Positions 1-9,315 of a stretch of DNA of 64,000 nucleotides are shown piece after piece (position 1 is the first letter of the stretch; every line of letters starts with the position of its first letter). Under the pieces are notes generated by a model. It was not told where the DNA came from. It was given only the letters and a program-made list of their open reading frames with translations, and searched no databases. Source of the DNA: Cochlodiniinecator piscidefendens (GTDB lineage: Bacteria > Pseudomonadota > Alphaproteobacteria > Rhodobacterales > Rhodobacteraceae). The translations under genes and the position numbers were made by a program. The stretch is from the NCBI RefSeq assembly GCF_011326755.1, contig NZ_JAAOIE010000001.1, positions 522,344 through 586,343 on the forward strand, given 5' to 3'.

Positions 1-539
1 GTTAATGTGACCTTACTGGCCCATGGTAACTTTGGTCGCGTTCCCTCCGAAACCAAACGCCTCACGTGATAGTTTTCATCAACCGCCCACGATTGCATGA
101 CACTTAGCGTTTCTTCGGTCCACGTGTTAAGAAATGCCCTGATATAGAACTCCATTGAAAACCGCTTGGTAACGGTTTTCAACGATTGCAACGCTCGGCC
201 TTTGTTTGTGCTCAAACCTCGCCGCTCGATATATTCCCCTAACGGGGCGAAGATAAAATCTCCGAAATCATCATCGGTTAAAGTTGGATCTAGTGGTGGA
301 GGTAACGCACGTTCAATCACCGTAACCGCATCTTCGAACCGGTCTGGTAACATGTCTTCTAAGACCGTCGCGATCCAATTAATCCGTTCTTTTAACTCAA
401 GTTCCAAAAGGCGGGACATAACCCGCTCACAAAACTCATCTGCATCAAAATCAGGAGATGCAGATTTGAAAAGATCCGACAAATACCGAACCTTTTCAAC
501 ATTAAACAGAGCATCCTTTAGGCTAAAACGCTCTTCCAT
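1..539 (-). CDS. DNA alkylation repair protein (AlkD-like), C-terminus beyond window
   Basis: An open frame starts with ATG at 539 (MEERFSLKDALFNVEKV) and runs off the left edge without a stop, giving about 179 residues. It is helical throughout and contains the stretch HVRRLVSEGTRPKLPWA, typical of the AlkD/AlkC-like HEAT-repeat DNA alkylation repair family, which removes alkylated bases. The start overlaps the stop of the upstream SDR gene by one base (TAATG), so the two are probably translationally coupled. Family assignment is from sequence recognition; the missing C-terminus prevents a full check. A second, different AlkD-like gene lies at 40577-41251. Confidence 0.75.
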   Translation of the reverse strand, partial: MEERFSLKDALFNVEKVRYLSDLFKSASPDFDADEFCERVMSRLLELELKERINWIATVLEDMLPDRFEDAVTVIERALPPPLDPTLTDDDFGDFIFAPLGEYIERRGLSTNKGRALQSLKTVTKRFSMEFYIRAFLNTWTEETLSVMQSWAVDENYHVRRLVSEGTRPKLPWASKVTL

Positions 540-1318
540 TACAGCGTCGCGTTTACGCCGCCACCATCAAGCAAAATGTTTTGCCCAATGATAAAGCCAG
601 CTTTTGTCGAGCATAAAAACGCACAGGTTGCGCCAAACTCCTCAGCGGTTCCATAACGACCGGCTGGAATGGTGGCACAGCGCTGCTTTTTCGCATCCTC
701 CATTGAAATGCCTTGCGCAGCAGAAACGCCCGAATCCAGCGAAACAGCACGATCCGTTGCGTGAATACCCGGAAGTAGATTGTTAATGGTAACACCTGCG
801 CCAGCCACCTGACGAGAGGTCCCAGCGACATATCCAGTCAGACCGGCCCGTGCGGAATTGGACAAGCCCAACACCGCGATAGGAGCCTTGACCGATTGGC
901 TTGTGATGTTAACCACACGCCCCCAGCCACGATCCATCATTCCGGGAACCAAAGCTTTGATCAGCGCGATGGGTGACAACATATTAGCGTCAATTGCAGA
1001 TATAAAATCATCTCGATCCCAGTCAGTCCACATACCCGGCGGCGGGCCACCGGCATTATTGACCAGAATATCAACTTCGCCAGCGACTTTCAGAACCCTA
1101 TTACGTCCCTCTTCCGTTGTAATGTCTGCGGCCACGGCTTCTACTGTAACGCCATATTTATCAGACAGATCTTTTGCTGTTTCGATCAAAGGCCCTTCTG
1201 TACGTGCATTAATAACGAGGTTGACGCCTGCCTCTGCCAATGCCTCTGCGCATCCTCGACCAAGTCCCTTTGACGCTGCACAAACCAGTGCGCGCTTTCC
1301 CTTAATTCCCAGATCCAC
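539..1318 (-). CDS. SDR family oxidoreductase with divergent active site
   Basis: A 259-residue short-chain dehydrogenase/reductase resembling 3-oxoacyl-ACP reductases. I place the start at GTG 1318 (VDLGIKGKRALV), six bases after a good GGAGGA site; longer in-frame starts add a non-homologous tail. The NAD(P)-binding motif ASKGLGRG (residues 15-22) and NNAG (87-90) are intact. The catalytic Ser is present (NITS, 140), but the usual YxxxK is replaced by SNSAR (153-157), so Tyr becomes Ser and Lys becomes Arg. That substitution recurs in a subgroup of SDRs of unclear chemistry, so a normal ketoreductase role cannot be assumed. It is coupled to the downstream DNA repair gene. Confidence 0.85.
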   Translation of the reverse strand: MDLGIKGKRALVCAASKGLGRGCAEALAEAGVNLVINARTEGPLIETAKDLSDKYGVTVEAVAADITTEEGRNRVLKVAGEVDILVNNAGGPPPGMWTDWDRDDFISAIDANMLSPIALIKALVPGMMDRGWGRVVNITSQSVKAPIAVLGLSNSARAGLTGYVAGTSRQVAGAGVTINNLLPGIHATDRAVSLDSGVSAAQGISMEDAKKQRCATIPAGRYGTAEEFGATCAFLCSTKAGFIIGQNILLDGGGVNATL

Positions 1319-1572
1319 AGCATTTCCTCCATAATATTTTGCAGCACTAAGAACCAACCCGTCCGATTCGAAAAGCAATACGCTTAAAAATAGAACATCT
1401 TTTACGGACACAATTTATGATTGTTAAATTTTACGTTCTTAAACCCAATTGTAGAAACAACGGAGACACACACATCGTCAAATCGCCTTATTGTCGCCCA
1501 ACAACGAACAAACGGCAAAGAAATGATCAGCTTAGGTCAAACGCTTTGACCATCCGTTTTTTGAGAACTAGT

Positions 1573-2685
1573 ATGAGTAAAAAAGATAAATTGAGGCAAT
1601 ATATTTCACAGGCAGAAGATCCGTCAGCGCAAACTGGGGATACTGATGCGATGAACTGCCACTTCGTTCGCGACACAACACACGCTGTAAAGGCGCTCCA
1701 AACCCTTGCGGTTTACAAGTCTGACTCAATTTTTGTCAGCGATGGGGCTAATTTAGGCGACATTTTAGGCGACGCGAGTGAACTCGTGTTGGATGACATT
1801 TACCAATTACGTAAGCACGCCTCTTGCGAACACCTGAGTATTTCACGCACGACATCAGTTGGCGATTATGAAATTTCTCTCTCATCCGAGGTTGGACGCC
1901 CTGGTGCTCCGCTTTTCTTGGACTGCGCAGCAACGTTTATGTCGCCAGACGGCACCACATTAAACACCGTGATTTTGGTTGAGCTACACGCTGATCAAAC
2001 CATCGCAGCAACCTACTTGTTGCCTCTTGCGCCTTTGACAGTCAAAACGGACTATTGTCTCGTTGGGGTTGACCAGGATGATGTACATGATCGTTTTGCG
2101 CAACTTTCTTCCGTGAGTTTTACAGGCAATACACACATCACGATGGCAAATGGTGAGCAAAAGCCAGTTCACGAGCTATGTGAAGGCGACCGGGTTCTAA
2201 CGCGCGATAATGGCCCGCAAAAAATTCGCTGGGTTGGTCAAACGACCCTACGGGCGCATGGCGATCTTGCCCCAGTGGTTATTGAAAAAGGAACGCTCAA
2301 TAACGAAAACGATCTCACCGTCAGCGCAAATCACCGTTTGTTTATTTACCAACGCGGGGATGCACTGGGCGCAGGGCGCTCAGAAATTGCTGTTCAGGCG
2401 CGTAATCTCGTAAATGGGTCGACCGTGTACCGTGCGGAAGGTGGCTTTGTTGAATATTTTCAACTGCTATTTGACGCCCACGAAATCATTTATGCCGAAG
2501 GTATCGCAACCGAGAGCATGATGTTAGACACCCGCACGCGCGCAGCAGTTCCTAAGCAAATCGGCGAAATTCTGTCAAAAACAAAACGGACCCGCAGCAC
2601 AACGACAACATGGGCTGAGCTCGATACCAAAATCCTTCCCGCTGCAAATGCAGTGGATATGCTGCGTAATTCAAGCGCGCGGTAA
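1573..2685 (+). CDS. Hint-domain protein (lone Hedgehog/intein-type domain)
   Basis: About 370 residues from ATG 1573; the frame stays open upstream to 1417, but the start at MSKKDKLRQY leaves the short N-terminus I would expect before the conserved HFVRDTTHAVKAL block. The C-terminal half is a Hint (Hedgehog/intein) domain: it opens with SFTGNTHITMANGEQ, continues with GDRVLTRDNGPQKIRWVG and contains SANHRLFIY, the block carrying the conserved His. The family is abundant in Rhodobacteraceae and its function is largely unknown. A Cys/Ser/Thr nucleophile would be needed for self-processing; here the domain opens with Ser-Phe-Thr. No signal peptide is evident. It is followed by a clear terminator, so it is monocistronic. 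Confidence 0.75.
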   Translation: MSKKDKLRQYISQAEDPSAQTGDTDAMNCHFVRDTTHAVKALQTLAVYKSDSIFVSDGANLGDILGDASELVLDDIYQLRKHASCEHLSISRTTSVGDYEISLSSEVGRPGAPLFLDCAATFMSPDGTTLNTVILVELHADQTIAATYLLPLAPLTVKTDYCLVGVDQDDVHDRFAQLSSVSFTGNTHITMANGEQKPVHELCEGDRVLTRDNGPQKIRWVGQTTLRAHGDLAPVVIEKGTLNNENDLTVSANHRLFIYQRGDALGAGRSEIAVQARNLVNGSTVYRAEGGFVEYFQLLFDAHEIIYAEGIATESMMLDTRTRAAVPKQIGEILSKTKRTRSTTTTWAELDTKILPAANAVDMLRNSSAR

Positions 2686-2711
2686 CCTCACTCTCCCCTT
2701 TTAACTGTTAG

Positions 2712-2736
2712 AAGCCCCATCCGGGGCTTTTATTTT
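2712..2736 (+). terminator. Rho-independent terminator after Hint gene
   Basis: Seven-base-pair stem AAGCCCC/GGGGCTT with loop ATCC, followed by a T-rich tract (TTATTTT). It lies 27 bases after the stop of the Hint-domain gene and before prfC. Confidence 0.85.
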
Positions 2737-2783
2737 GCCCATCGTTTCTTGCTCTTTGACCTGGTCCAACCTATAGAAACTGC

Positions 2784-4391
2784 ATGTTAGATACCGCTTC
2801 AAATCGCCCCGCACTCCCTGTTGAAATTGCTCGTCGTCGGACGTTTGCGATTATCTCACACCCGGACGCCGGGAAAACCACATTGACCGAAAAGTTTTTG
2901 CTGTTTGGTGGTGCGATTCAAATGGCCGGGCAAGTGCGTGCCAAAGGCGAAGCACGGCGCACACGGTCTGACTTTATGCAAATGGAGAAAGACCGCGGCA
3001 TTTCCGTTTCCGCCTCTGCCATGTCTTTTGACTTTAAAGAATTTCGTTTTAACCTCGTTGACACTCCCGGCCACTCAGATTTCTCTGAGGATACCTATCG
3101 AACGCTCACCGCTGTTGACGCGGCAGTAATGGTAATCGATGGCGCAAAAGGTGTGGAAAGCCAGACACAAAAGCTATTTGAAGTCTGCCGTCTACGTGAC
3201 CTACCGATCTTAACGTTTTGTAACAAAATGGACCGCGAAAGCCGCGATACATTTGAGATCATCGACGAAATCCAGGAAAACCTCGCCATTGACGTAACCC
3301 CTGCGAGTTGGCCCATTGGCGTCGGCCGCGATTTCATGGGTTGCTATGATCTTTTACGCGATCGGTTGGAACTGATGGATCGGGCCGACCGTAATAAAGT
3401 CGCGGAAACCATTGAAATAAAAGGGCTTGATGATCCAGCTCTTGCCGAACATGTTCCTGAACATCTATTGGAACAATTCCTTGAAGAGATCGAAATGGCA
3501 AAAGAACTGTTGCCGACGCTAGATCCCCAAGCCGTTCTCGAAGGTCACATGACTCCCATTTGGTTTGGATCTGCGATCAATTCATTTGGTGTAAAAGAAT
3601 TGATGGAAGGTATCGCTAGTTACGGTCCTGAACCACAGCCACAGGCCGCCTCCCCTCGTTCAATTGCCCCGGAGGAAAAAAAGGTCGCAGGGTTTGTCTT
3701 CAAAGTTCAGGCCAATATGGATCCAAAACATCGCGACCGCGTTGCATTTGTGCGCCTCGCATCGGGTCACTTCAAACGCGGCATGAAATTGACACACGTG
3801 CGAACAAAAAAACCAATGGCGATTTCTAACCCGGTCCTTTTTCTCGCCTCAGATCGCGAACTGGCGGAAGAAGCTTGGGCGGGTGATATCATTGGTATTC
3901 CGAACCATGGCCAATTGCGCATCGGTGATACGTTGACCGAAGGCGAAGCCATTCGCGCTACAGGCATCCCATCGTTTGCCCCGGAACTGCTGCAGGGTGT
4001 ACGCGCGGGCGATCCGATGAAGGCCAAACATTTGGAAAAAGCACTTATGCAATTTGCCGAGGAAGGTGCCGCGAAGGTCTTTAAGCCTATGATCGGCTCT
4101 GGGTTTATTGTTGGTGTAGTTGGTGCCCTTCAATTCGAAGTTTTGGCCAGTCGCATTGAAATGGAATATGGCCTTCCGGTGCGCTTTGAAGCATCACAGT
4201 TCACCTCTGCGCGTTGGGTGCACGGAGACAAAACTGCGGTTGAAAAATTTGCCGACGCAAATAAACAACATATCGCAACAGACAACGATGGCGACGTTGT
4301 TTTTCTAACGCGACTTCAATGGGATATAGACCGGGTTGAGCGCGACTATTCCGACCTTACACTGTCATCCACAAAAGAAATGATGACATAA
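2784..4391 (+). CDS. prfC: Peptide chain release factor 3 (RF3)
   Basis: A 535-residue class II release factor GTPase that recycles RF1/RF2 from the ribosome after termination. The G domain is complete: P-loop SHPDAGKTT near residue 25, switch/G3 DTPGHSDF near 93 and G4 CNKMD near 148. The rest matches RF3 domains II and III through the C-terminus. The length is normal. The start at ATG 2784 (MLDTASNRPALPVEIARRR) matches relatives although no strong Shine-Dalgarno sequence precedes it. It stands alone between a terminator and a 213-base gap. Confidence 0.97.
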   Translation: MLDTASNRPALPVEIARRRTFAIISHPDAGKTTLTEKFLLFGGAIQMAGQVRAKGEARRTRSDFMQMEKDRGISVSASAMSFDFKEFRFNLVDTPGHSDFSEDTYRTLTAVDAAVMVIDGAKGVESQTQKLFEVCRLRDLPILTFCNKMDRESRDTFEIIDEIQENLAIDVTPASWPIGVGRDFMGCYDLLRDRLELMDRADRNKVAETIEIKGLDDPALAEHVPEHLLEQFLEEIEMAKELLPTLDPQAVLEGHMTPIWFGSAINSFGVKELMEGIASYGPEPQPQAASPRSIAPEEKKVAGFVFKVQANMDPKHRDRVAFVRLASGHFKRGMKLTHVRTKKPMAISNPVLFLASDRELAEEAWAGDIIGIPNHGQLRIGDTLTEGEAIRATGIPSFAPELLQGVRAGDPMKAKHLEKALMQFAEEGAAKVFKPMIGSGFIVGVVGALQFEVLASRIEMEYGLPVRFEASQFTSARWVHGDKTAVEKFADANKQHIATDNDGDVVFLTRLQWDIDRVERDYSDLTLSSTKEMMT

Positions 4392-4443
4392 CGCTACAAT
4401 ACAACTCAAGAATAACAATTATCATCAAAATGGAAACAATACG

Positions 4444-4470
4444 GAAAGCAGCTCATTCAGGGCTGTTTTC
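4444..4470 (+). terminator. Possible weak terminator after prfC
   Basis: GAAAGCAGC pairs with GCTGTTTTC (nine pairs, one G-T) around a nine-base loop, 53 bases after the prfC stop. The downstream tract is not a clean T run, so this is tentative. The rest of the 4392-4604 gap holds further short G+C-rich hairpins (GCGCC/GGCGC at 4526-4543), plausibly the leader of the helicase mRNA. Confidence 0.35.
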
Positions 4471-4604
4471 TAAGTTAGATTGACCTTTGGCTCAGAATTG
4501 AGTAAGGGTACCCCATCGCGCGCACGCGCCTTAATCTAGGCGCAGCCGGGGCATGAGCCCAACTCGTTAATACGGCGCTGATTGCCCGTAAAGCAAAGAA
4601 AAGC

Positions 4605-6032
4605 ATGACAAAATTTTCAGACCTGAAGCTTGATCCAAAAGTATTGAAAGCCGTCGAAGCGGCTGGCTACGAATCCCCTACTCCGATTCAGGCGGGTGCA
4701 ATTCCACCTGCGCTCGAGGGTCAAGATGTTTTGGGCATTGCCCAAACAGGTACAGGTAAAACCGCTAGTTTTACCCTGCCAATGATCACGATGCTGAGCA
4801 AAGGCCGCGCACGTGCTCGTATGCCGCGTTCGCTTGTCTTATGCCCGACACGGGAACTCGCTGCACAAGTCGCTGAAAATTTCGACGTCTATGCCAAAAA
4901 TACCAAGCTGACCAAAGCGCTTCTCATTGGAGGCGTAAGTTTCAAAGAACAAGACGCTCTGATCGATCGTGGTGTTGATGTTCTGATTGCTACACCTGGT
5001 CGGTTATTGGATCATTTTGAGCGTGGCAAACTGTTGCTAACAGGCGTTCAAATTATGGTTGTTGACGAAGCAGACCGTATGCTCGACATGGGTTTTATCC
5101 CCGATATTGAACGTATTTTTGGACTCACCCCATTTACGCGACAGACCTTATTTTTCTCGGCAACCATGGCGCCGGAAATCGAACGTATCACCAACACGTT
5201 CCTTTCTGCCCCAGCTAAGATTGAAGTCGCACGTGCGGCAACCACCTCTGAGAATATCCAGCAGGGTGTTGTCATGTTCAAACCAAGCCGCAAAGACCGC
5301 GCGTCTAGTGAAAAACGCAAATTGCTGCGTGCATTGATTGAACAAGAAGGCGAAGGTTGTTCAAACGCTATCATCTTCTGCAATCGTAAAACCGATGTAG
5401 ATATTTGCGCAAAATCGTTGAACAAATATGGTTACAACGCGTCCCCTATTCACGGCGACCTTGATCAATCTCATCGTATGAAAACGCTGGATGGTTTTCG
5501 CGACGGATCTATTCGTTTTCTATGCGCCTCTGATGTGGCTGCGCGCGGGCTTGATATCCCGAACGTAACCCACGTGTTTAACTTTGATGTGCCATCCAAT
5601 GCCGAGGATTACGTGCACCGCATTGGCCGTACGGGTCGCGCTGGCCGCAAAGGCAAAGCTTTGATGATCTGCGCACCAAATGACGATAAAAACTTCGCCG
5701 ATGTTGAGCGTTTGGTTCAAATCGAAATTCCACGTATTGAAAACCCAATCAAAGTGGAAAAGCCAGCAAAGACTGAAAAGCCTGCGACAGACGTAAGTGC
5801 TGAAAAACCAAAGCGCACACGTACCCGTAAGAAGCCCGAGGCCAAAGCGGATTCGACACCTGCTGTTGTGGAAACTGAAGTGAAACCAGAAACCGCACCT
5901 GTGGTCGAAGATACAAAACCTCAGCGCAATGCCAAACAGAACAACAATCGTCGTGATAACGTCGTTGTTGGGATGGGTGATCATCTACCATCCTTCATTG
6001 CGATGAGCTTCGAAGAACGTCGCGCCAGCTAA
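4605..6032 (+). CDS. DEAD-box ATP-dependent RNA helicase (RhlE/CsdA type)
   Basis: A 475-residue RNA helicase with the full motif set: Q motif ending SPTPIQAGAIPP, motif I AQTGTGKT, Ia PTRELA, TPGR, motif II DEAD (VVDEADRMLD), motif III SAT and motif VI HRIGRTGRAGR. Residues from about 385 form a Lys/Pro/Glu-rich low-complexity tail with repeated KPAK/KPA units, typical of the basic unstructured tails of RhlE-like helicases that bind RNA. Such proteins unwind structured RNA in ribosome assembly and mRNA decay, often during cold stress. A strong bidirectional terminator separates it from the convergent RNase J gene. I leave the symbol blank because RhlE, CsdA and related paralogues cannot be told apart safely here. 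Confidence 0.93.
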   Translation: MTKFSDLKLDPKVLKAVEAAGYESPTPIQAGAIPPALEGQDVLGIAQTGTGKTASFTLPMITMLSKGRARARMPRSLVLCPTRELAAQVAENFDVYAKNTKLTKALLIGGVSFKEQDALIDRGVDVLIATPGRLLDHFERGKLLLTGVQIMVVDEADRMLDMGFIPDIERIFGLTPFTRQTLFFSATMAPEIERITNTFLSAPAKIEVARAATTSENIQQGVVMFKPSRKDRASSEKRKLLRALIEQEGEGCSNAIIFCNRKTDVDICAKSLNKYGYNASPIHGDLDQSHRMKTLDGFRDGSIRFLCASDVAARGLDIPNVTHVFNFDVPSNAEDYVHRIGRTGRAGRKGKALMICAPNDDKNFADVERLVQIEIPRIENPIKVEKPAKTEKPATDVSAEKPKRTRTRKKPEAKADSTPAVVETEVKPETAPVVEDTKPQRNAKQNNNRRDNVVVGMGDHLPSFIAMSFEERRAS

Positions 6033-6046
6033 ACTGGAGCTACAAG

Positions 6047-6090
6047 ACAACAAAAAAGCGCGCTGAGAATTCAGCGCGCTTTTTTGTTGT
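6047..6090. terminator. Bidirectional terminator between helicase and RNase J genes
   Basis: A 20-base-pair perfect stem with loop GAAT: the core is GCGCGCTGA/TCAGCGCGC, flanked by an A tract on the left and a T tract on the right. It can therefore end transcription from both the plus-strand helicase gene and the minus-strand nuo-birA-coaX-rnj operon. Confidence 0.92.
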
Positions 6091-6102
6091 TATAAAGAAA
6101 AC

Positions 6103-7770
6103 TTAAGATAGTCGGCTGACGATAACCGTGACTTCGGGTTTACGGCCCAATTCATCGCTTGCCGATTTACGTGCCGTGCGGCGCAGTGCATCTTCCAATT
6201 TTTCATCATCACGTAGAGTTTTCGCGTTCATGCGATTCACAACTTGGCTTAGATCTTCCTCTAGCACATCGACCAGTGCAGCACCGGAACGTCCCATCTC
6301 TGTCAGACCTTTGATTTCGACCCAAGGATCGCCAAGCGGCTCAGGTTCGTCGTCAACAATCAACGTGACAACGATATGCCCGTTCAACGCCATACGAATA
6401 CGATCACGAACGACGCCATCTAGCGCACCAATTTTTACTGAGCCATCCAAATAGGTGCGTCCAGTTTCAATGTAATCCGCAACCTTTGGCTTTGATCCAG
6501 TCAGATCAAGCATTGTCCCATTTACCGCCACGATAGATGCTCGGCCTTTGGCTTCAGCCACTTTGGCGTGCTGACGCAAATGACGATGTTCACCGTGCAT
6601 CGGGATCACCATTTCAGGATTAAAGATATCATGCGCACGCTCCAACTCTGGGCGGTTTGCATGCCCCGAAACGTGATAGCGACCTGAACTATCATCGACC
6701 ACATCAACGCCCATTTCTGAATAAGCATTAATAATACTGATCACACCGCGTTCGTTACCGGGGATAGTTTTTGAGCTAAAGAGGAATGTATCGCCCTCTT
6801 TCATGCTCAGCCCCAGATATTTACCACGCGCCAATTGGGCAGAGGCTGCACGACGTTCGCCTTGCGACCCTGTCACGATCAGCATGAGGTTTTCGCGCGG
6901 CACTTCGCGCGCATCTTCAACTGAAATGGTTGTTGGGAAATCGGGAATAATCCCAACCTTGACCGATGCCTCGATCATGCGGCGCATCGCGCGCCCTAAC
7001 AAACACACAGAACGACCCGCAGCGCGTCCCGCTTGGGCCAAAGATTGTACGCGCGCAACGTTCGAAGCAAACGTTGTTGCCACGACCATACCCGAGGAGT
7101 CCTGGATCAACCCTTTTAGCTCAGGGCCAACGGTAGATTCTGAACGACCCTCGTTTAAAGAAAACACGTTTGTTGAATCGCAAACCAGGGCTTTGACACC
7201 CGGTTCAGCAATTTTAGCCCAAAGTTCGGGATCAAACGCCTCACCAACCACGGGGGTTTCATCCAGTTTGAAATCCCCAGTGTGCACAACCCGCCCCGCA
7301 GGGCTATCAATCACCAATCCGCCGCTTTCGGGAATAGAATGGCTGACCGGCAAGAATGAAACATCAAACGGACCAGCTTTGACCACCTCGGGGTAAGCAG
7401 ATACCGTGTGGATCTCATCCTCTGGTGCACCGTGGTCATTCATTTTATGACGTGCGTGATACGCCGTGAAGGCCCGCGCATAAACCGGGGCCTTCAACTT
7501 ATTCCACAAATGCCCAACCCCACCAACGTGGTCTTCATGAGCATGGGTAATAAAGATCGCCTCAAGCCGATCCGCATTTTCCTCAAGCCAACGCATATCA
7601 GGGAAAATCAGATCAACACCAGGTGTTGAATCCATATCAGGGAATGTCACGCCAATATCAACAAGGATCAGGCGCTCTTTGCCTTTGGGGCCATAGCCAT
7701 ACACATAGGCATTCATGCCAATTTCGCCGGCTCCGCCAAGTGGCAGGTAAATTAATCGCGCAGTGCTCAT
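6103..7770 (-). CDS. rnj: Ribonuclease J
   Basis: A 555-residue metallo-beta-lactamase/beta-CASP ribonuclease with 5'-exo and endo activity in mRNA turnover and rRNA maturation. The metal site HAHEDHVGG lies near residue 76. Later beta-CASP motifs are present (SGHANRPEL near 368 and PMHGEHRHLRQHA near 390), and the length fits RNase J. The start overlaps the coaX stop by four bases (ATGA). It is the last gene of the long minus-strand transcript that begins with nuoA, and it ends at the shared terminator 6047-6090. Confidence 0.95.
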   Translation of the reverse strand: MSTARLIYLPLGGAGEIGMNAYVYGYGPKGKERLILVDIGVTFPDMDSTPGVDLIFPDMRWLEENADRLEAIFITHAHEDHVGGVGHLWNKLKAPVYARAFTAYHARHKMNDHGAPEDEIHTVSAYPEVVKAGPFDVSFLPVSHSIPESGGLVIDSPAGRVVHTGDFKLDETPVVGEAFDPELWAKIAEPGVKALVCDSTNVFSLNEGRSESTVGPELKGLIQDSSGMVVATTFASNVARVQSLAQAGRAAGRSVCLLGRAMRRMIEASVKVGIIPDFPTTISVEDAREVPRENLMLIVTGSQGERRAASAQLARGKYLGLSMKEGDTFLFSSKTIPGNERGVISIINAYSEMGVDVVDDSSGRYHVSGHANRPELERAHDIFNPEMVIPMHGEHRHLRQHAKVAEAKGRASIVAVNGTMLDLTGSKPKVADYIETGRTYLDGSVKIGALDGVVRDRIRMALNGHIVVTLIVDDEPEPLGDPWVEIKGLTEMGRSGAALVDVLEEDLSQVVNRMNAKTLRDDEKLEDALRRTARKSASDELGRKPEVTVIVSRLS

Positions 7771-8546
7771 AGTGTGCCCTGGTCCTTATTGTATTTATGG
7801 ATGACGGTCAGCCCGTGCATCGTCAGGTCATCTTCGAAATGGTCAAACAGCGCATGCCCCTGTTGGAACAACGGCGCAAGACCGCCTGTAGAAATCACTT
7901 TCATTGGGCGGCCGTGTTCGGCTTTGATTTGTTGCGTTACACCATTAATCAATCCGACATAACCCCAGAACACACCGGATTGCATGCAAGCCACAGTATT
8001 CGTGCCGATCACCTTTTCTGGTTTGGTAATATCAACATGCGGAAGCGCTGCCGCAGCTTGGTGCAACGCCTCGAGGCTAAGGTTCACACCCGGGGAAATA
8101 ACCCCACCGATATACGCGCCATCGAAATCAGCGACATCAAATGTGGTCGCAGTCCCAAAATCAACAAGGATCAAATCACCACCATATAGGTCGTGCCCTG
8201 CAACAGTGTTCACAAGCCGATCAGGCCCCACAGCTGTTCCCTCATCAACGCGGACATCGACAGGCAATAGGCATTCCGGTTTACCCACGACCAGCGGTCG
8301 ACAATCAAAATACCGATTGCACAGCACCCGCAAATTAAACACCACACGAGGCACGGTTGAAGAAATGATAACTTCGTCGATTTCCACATCAATCTTTTGA
8401 TGGGTCATCAAAGTGGTCAGCCACACATAATACTGATCAGCAGTGCGTTGCCATTCGGTGGCCGTACGCCAAGTCGCCAAAAATTGTTCCCCATCCCAGA
8501 TAGAAAACACGGTGTTCGTGTTGCCGCAATCAATCGCAAGTAACAT
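7767..8546 (-). CDS. coaX: Type III pantothenate kinase
   Basis: A 259-residue kinase that phosphorylates pantothenate in the first step of coenzyme A synthesis. Family signatures are visible: AIDCGNTNT at the N-terminus (phosphate-binding motif), GPDRLVN near residue 108 and DFGTATTFDV near 130. The start ATG 8546 follows a GGGGAAAG site. It is tightly packed between birA (ten bases) and rnj (four-base overlap). The birA-coaX-rnj order is common in alphaproteobacteria. Confidence 0.95.
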   Translation of the reverse strand: MLLAIDCGNTNTVFSIWDGEQFLATWRTATEWQRTADQYYVWLTTLMTHQKIDVEIDEVIISSTVPRVVFNLRVLCNRYFDCRPLVVGKPECLLPVDVRVDEGTAVGPDRLVNTVAGHDLYGGDLILVDFGTATTFDVADFDGAYIGGVISPGVNLSLEALHQAAAALPHVDITKPEKVIGTNTVACMQSGVFWGYVGLINGVTQQIKAEHGRPMKVISTGGLAPLFQQGHALFDHFEDDLTMHGLTVIHKYNKDQGTL

Positions 8547-8556
8547 GGGCTTTCCC

Positions 8557-9315
8557 CTAGAAAAACACTTCCGCGGCCGCGATGCTCTGGCGGCCTGCAG
8601 TCGTTTTCAAAACAAGGTTTCCGGCATCATCAATAGTTTCAAATGTACCGACTGTTTCATCTCTCATTGTCCGAGCTGTAATAACGTCGCCCAAACGGGC
8701 TGCACGCGCAAGCCAGGCCTCGCGAATAGGGCCAAAGCCATAGGTGACAAATTGATGCTCCCACTGGGCATATGCCGGGGCAAGTAAATCCAAAAAATCC
8801 TCTGGTGAAATCCGTGCCCCAGTTTCAGACCCTAAATCGACAGGCCCCACCGCACCTGCCTCGACCTGATCCCGTTTGGGGGCAACTGCGAGGTTCACGC
8901 CTATTCCGATACAGAAATAGCTAAGTCCAGATGCATTGCCAGCACTTTCCAGCAAAATTCCGGCAACTTTTCCACCATTAAGCAAAACATCGTTAGGCCA
9001 TTTTAGCGCAAAGGGTTCGGTTCGTCCCGTAGCCGCAACAAATGCATCCCATAGTGCGAGAGAGGCAACAAAAGATCGCAATGCAACTTGATCAGGTGCC
9101 CCAGTTGGGCGCATCACAAGCGTTGCAGTAAAGTTTCCGACGGGGTTGAACCACCCTCTGCCCCGACGTCCACGCCCCTGAGTTTGGACATGGGCCAGAA
9201 TCCATTCTGGCCCCGCGAGCGTGGGGGCCAGACGTTGGGCTTCGGCGTTGGTGCTATCGACTTCGTTTAGAATGCGACGACCAACGCCCTCAGGCCAGGT
9301 AAGATCAGCGAACAA
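8557..9315 (-). CDS. birA: Biotin-[acetyl-CoA-carboxylase] ligase (monofunctional)
   Basis: A 252-residue biotin protein ligase that attaches biotin to carboxylases; the likely clients include the methylcrotonyl-CoA carboxylase encoded at 29300-34013. The biotinyl-AMP loop GRGRRGRGW (near 48) and [19 protein letters not shown] (near 107) are intact. There is no N-terminal helix-turn-helix, so it is not a repressor as in E. coli. Translation appears to start with TTG at 9315, inside the end of nuoN (11-base overlap), after a GGAAG site. Confidence 0.93.
   Translation of the reverse strand: MFADLTWPEGVGRRILNEVDSTNAEAQRLAPTLAGPEWILAHVQTQGRGRRGRGWFNPVGNFTATLVMRPTGAPDQVALRSFVASLALWDAFVAATGRTEPFALKWPNDVLLNGGKVAGILLESAGNASGLSYFCIGIGVNLAVAPKRDQVEAGAVGPVDLGSETGARISPEDFLDLLAPAYAQWEHQFVTYGFGPIREAWLARAARLGDVITARTMRDETVGTFETIDDAGNLVLKTTAGRQSIAAAEVFF

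Noticed and set aside
5520-5984. Long open frame antisense to the DEAD-box helicase tail
   Set aside because: It is on the opposite strand of a gene with intact motifs, rich in Phe/Cys/Trp from reverse reading of Lys/Glu codons, and has no ribosome-binding site or homology.
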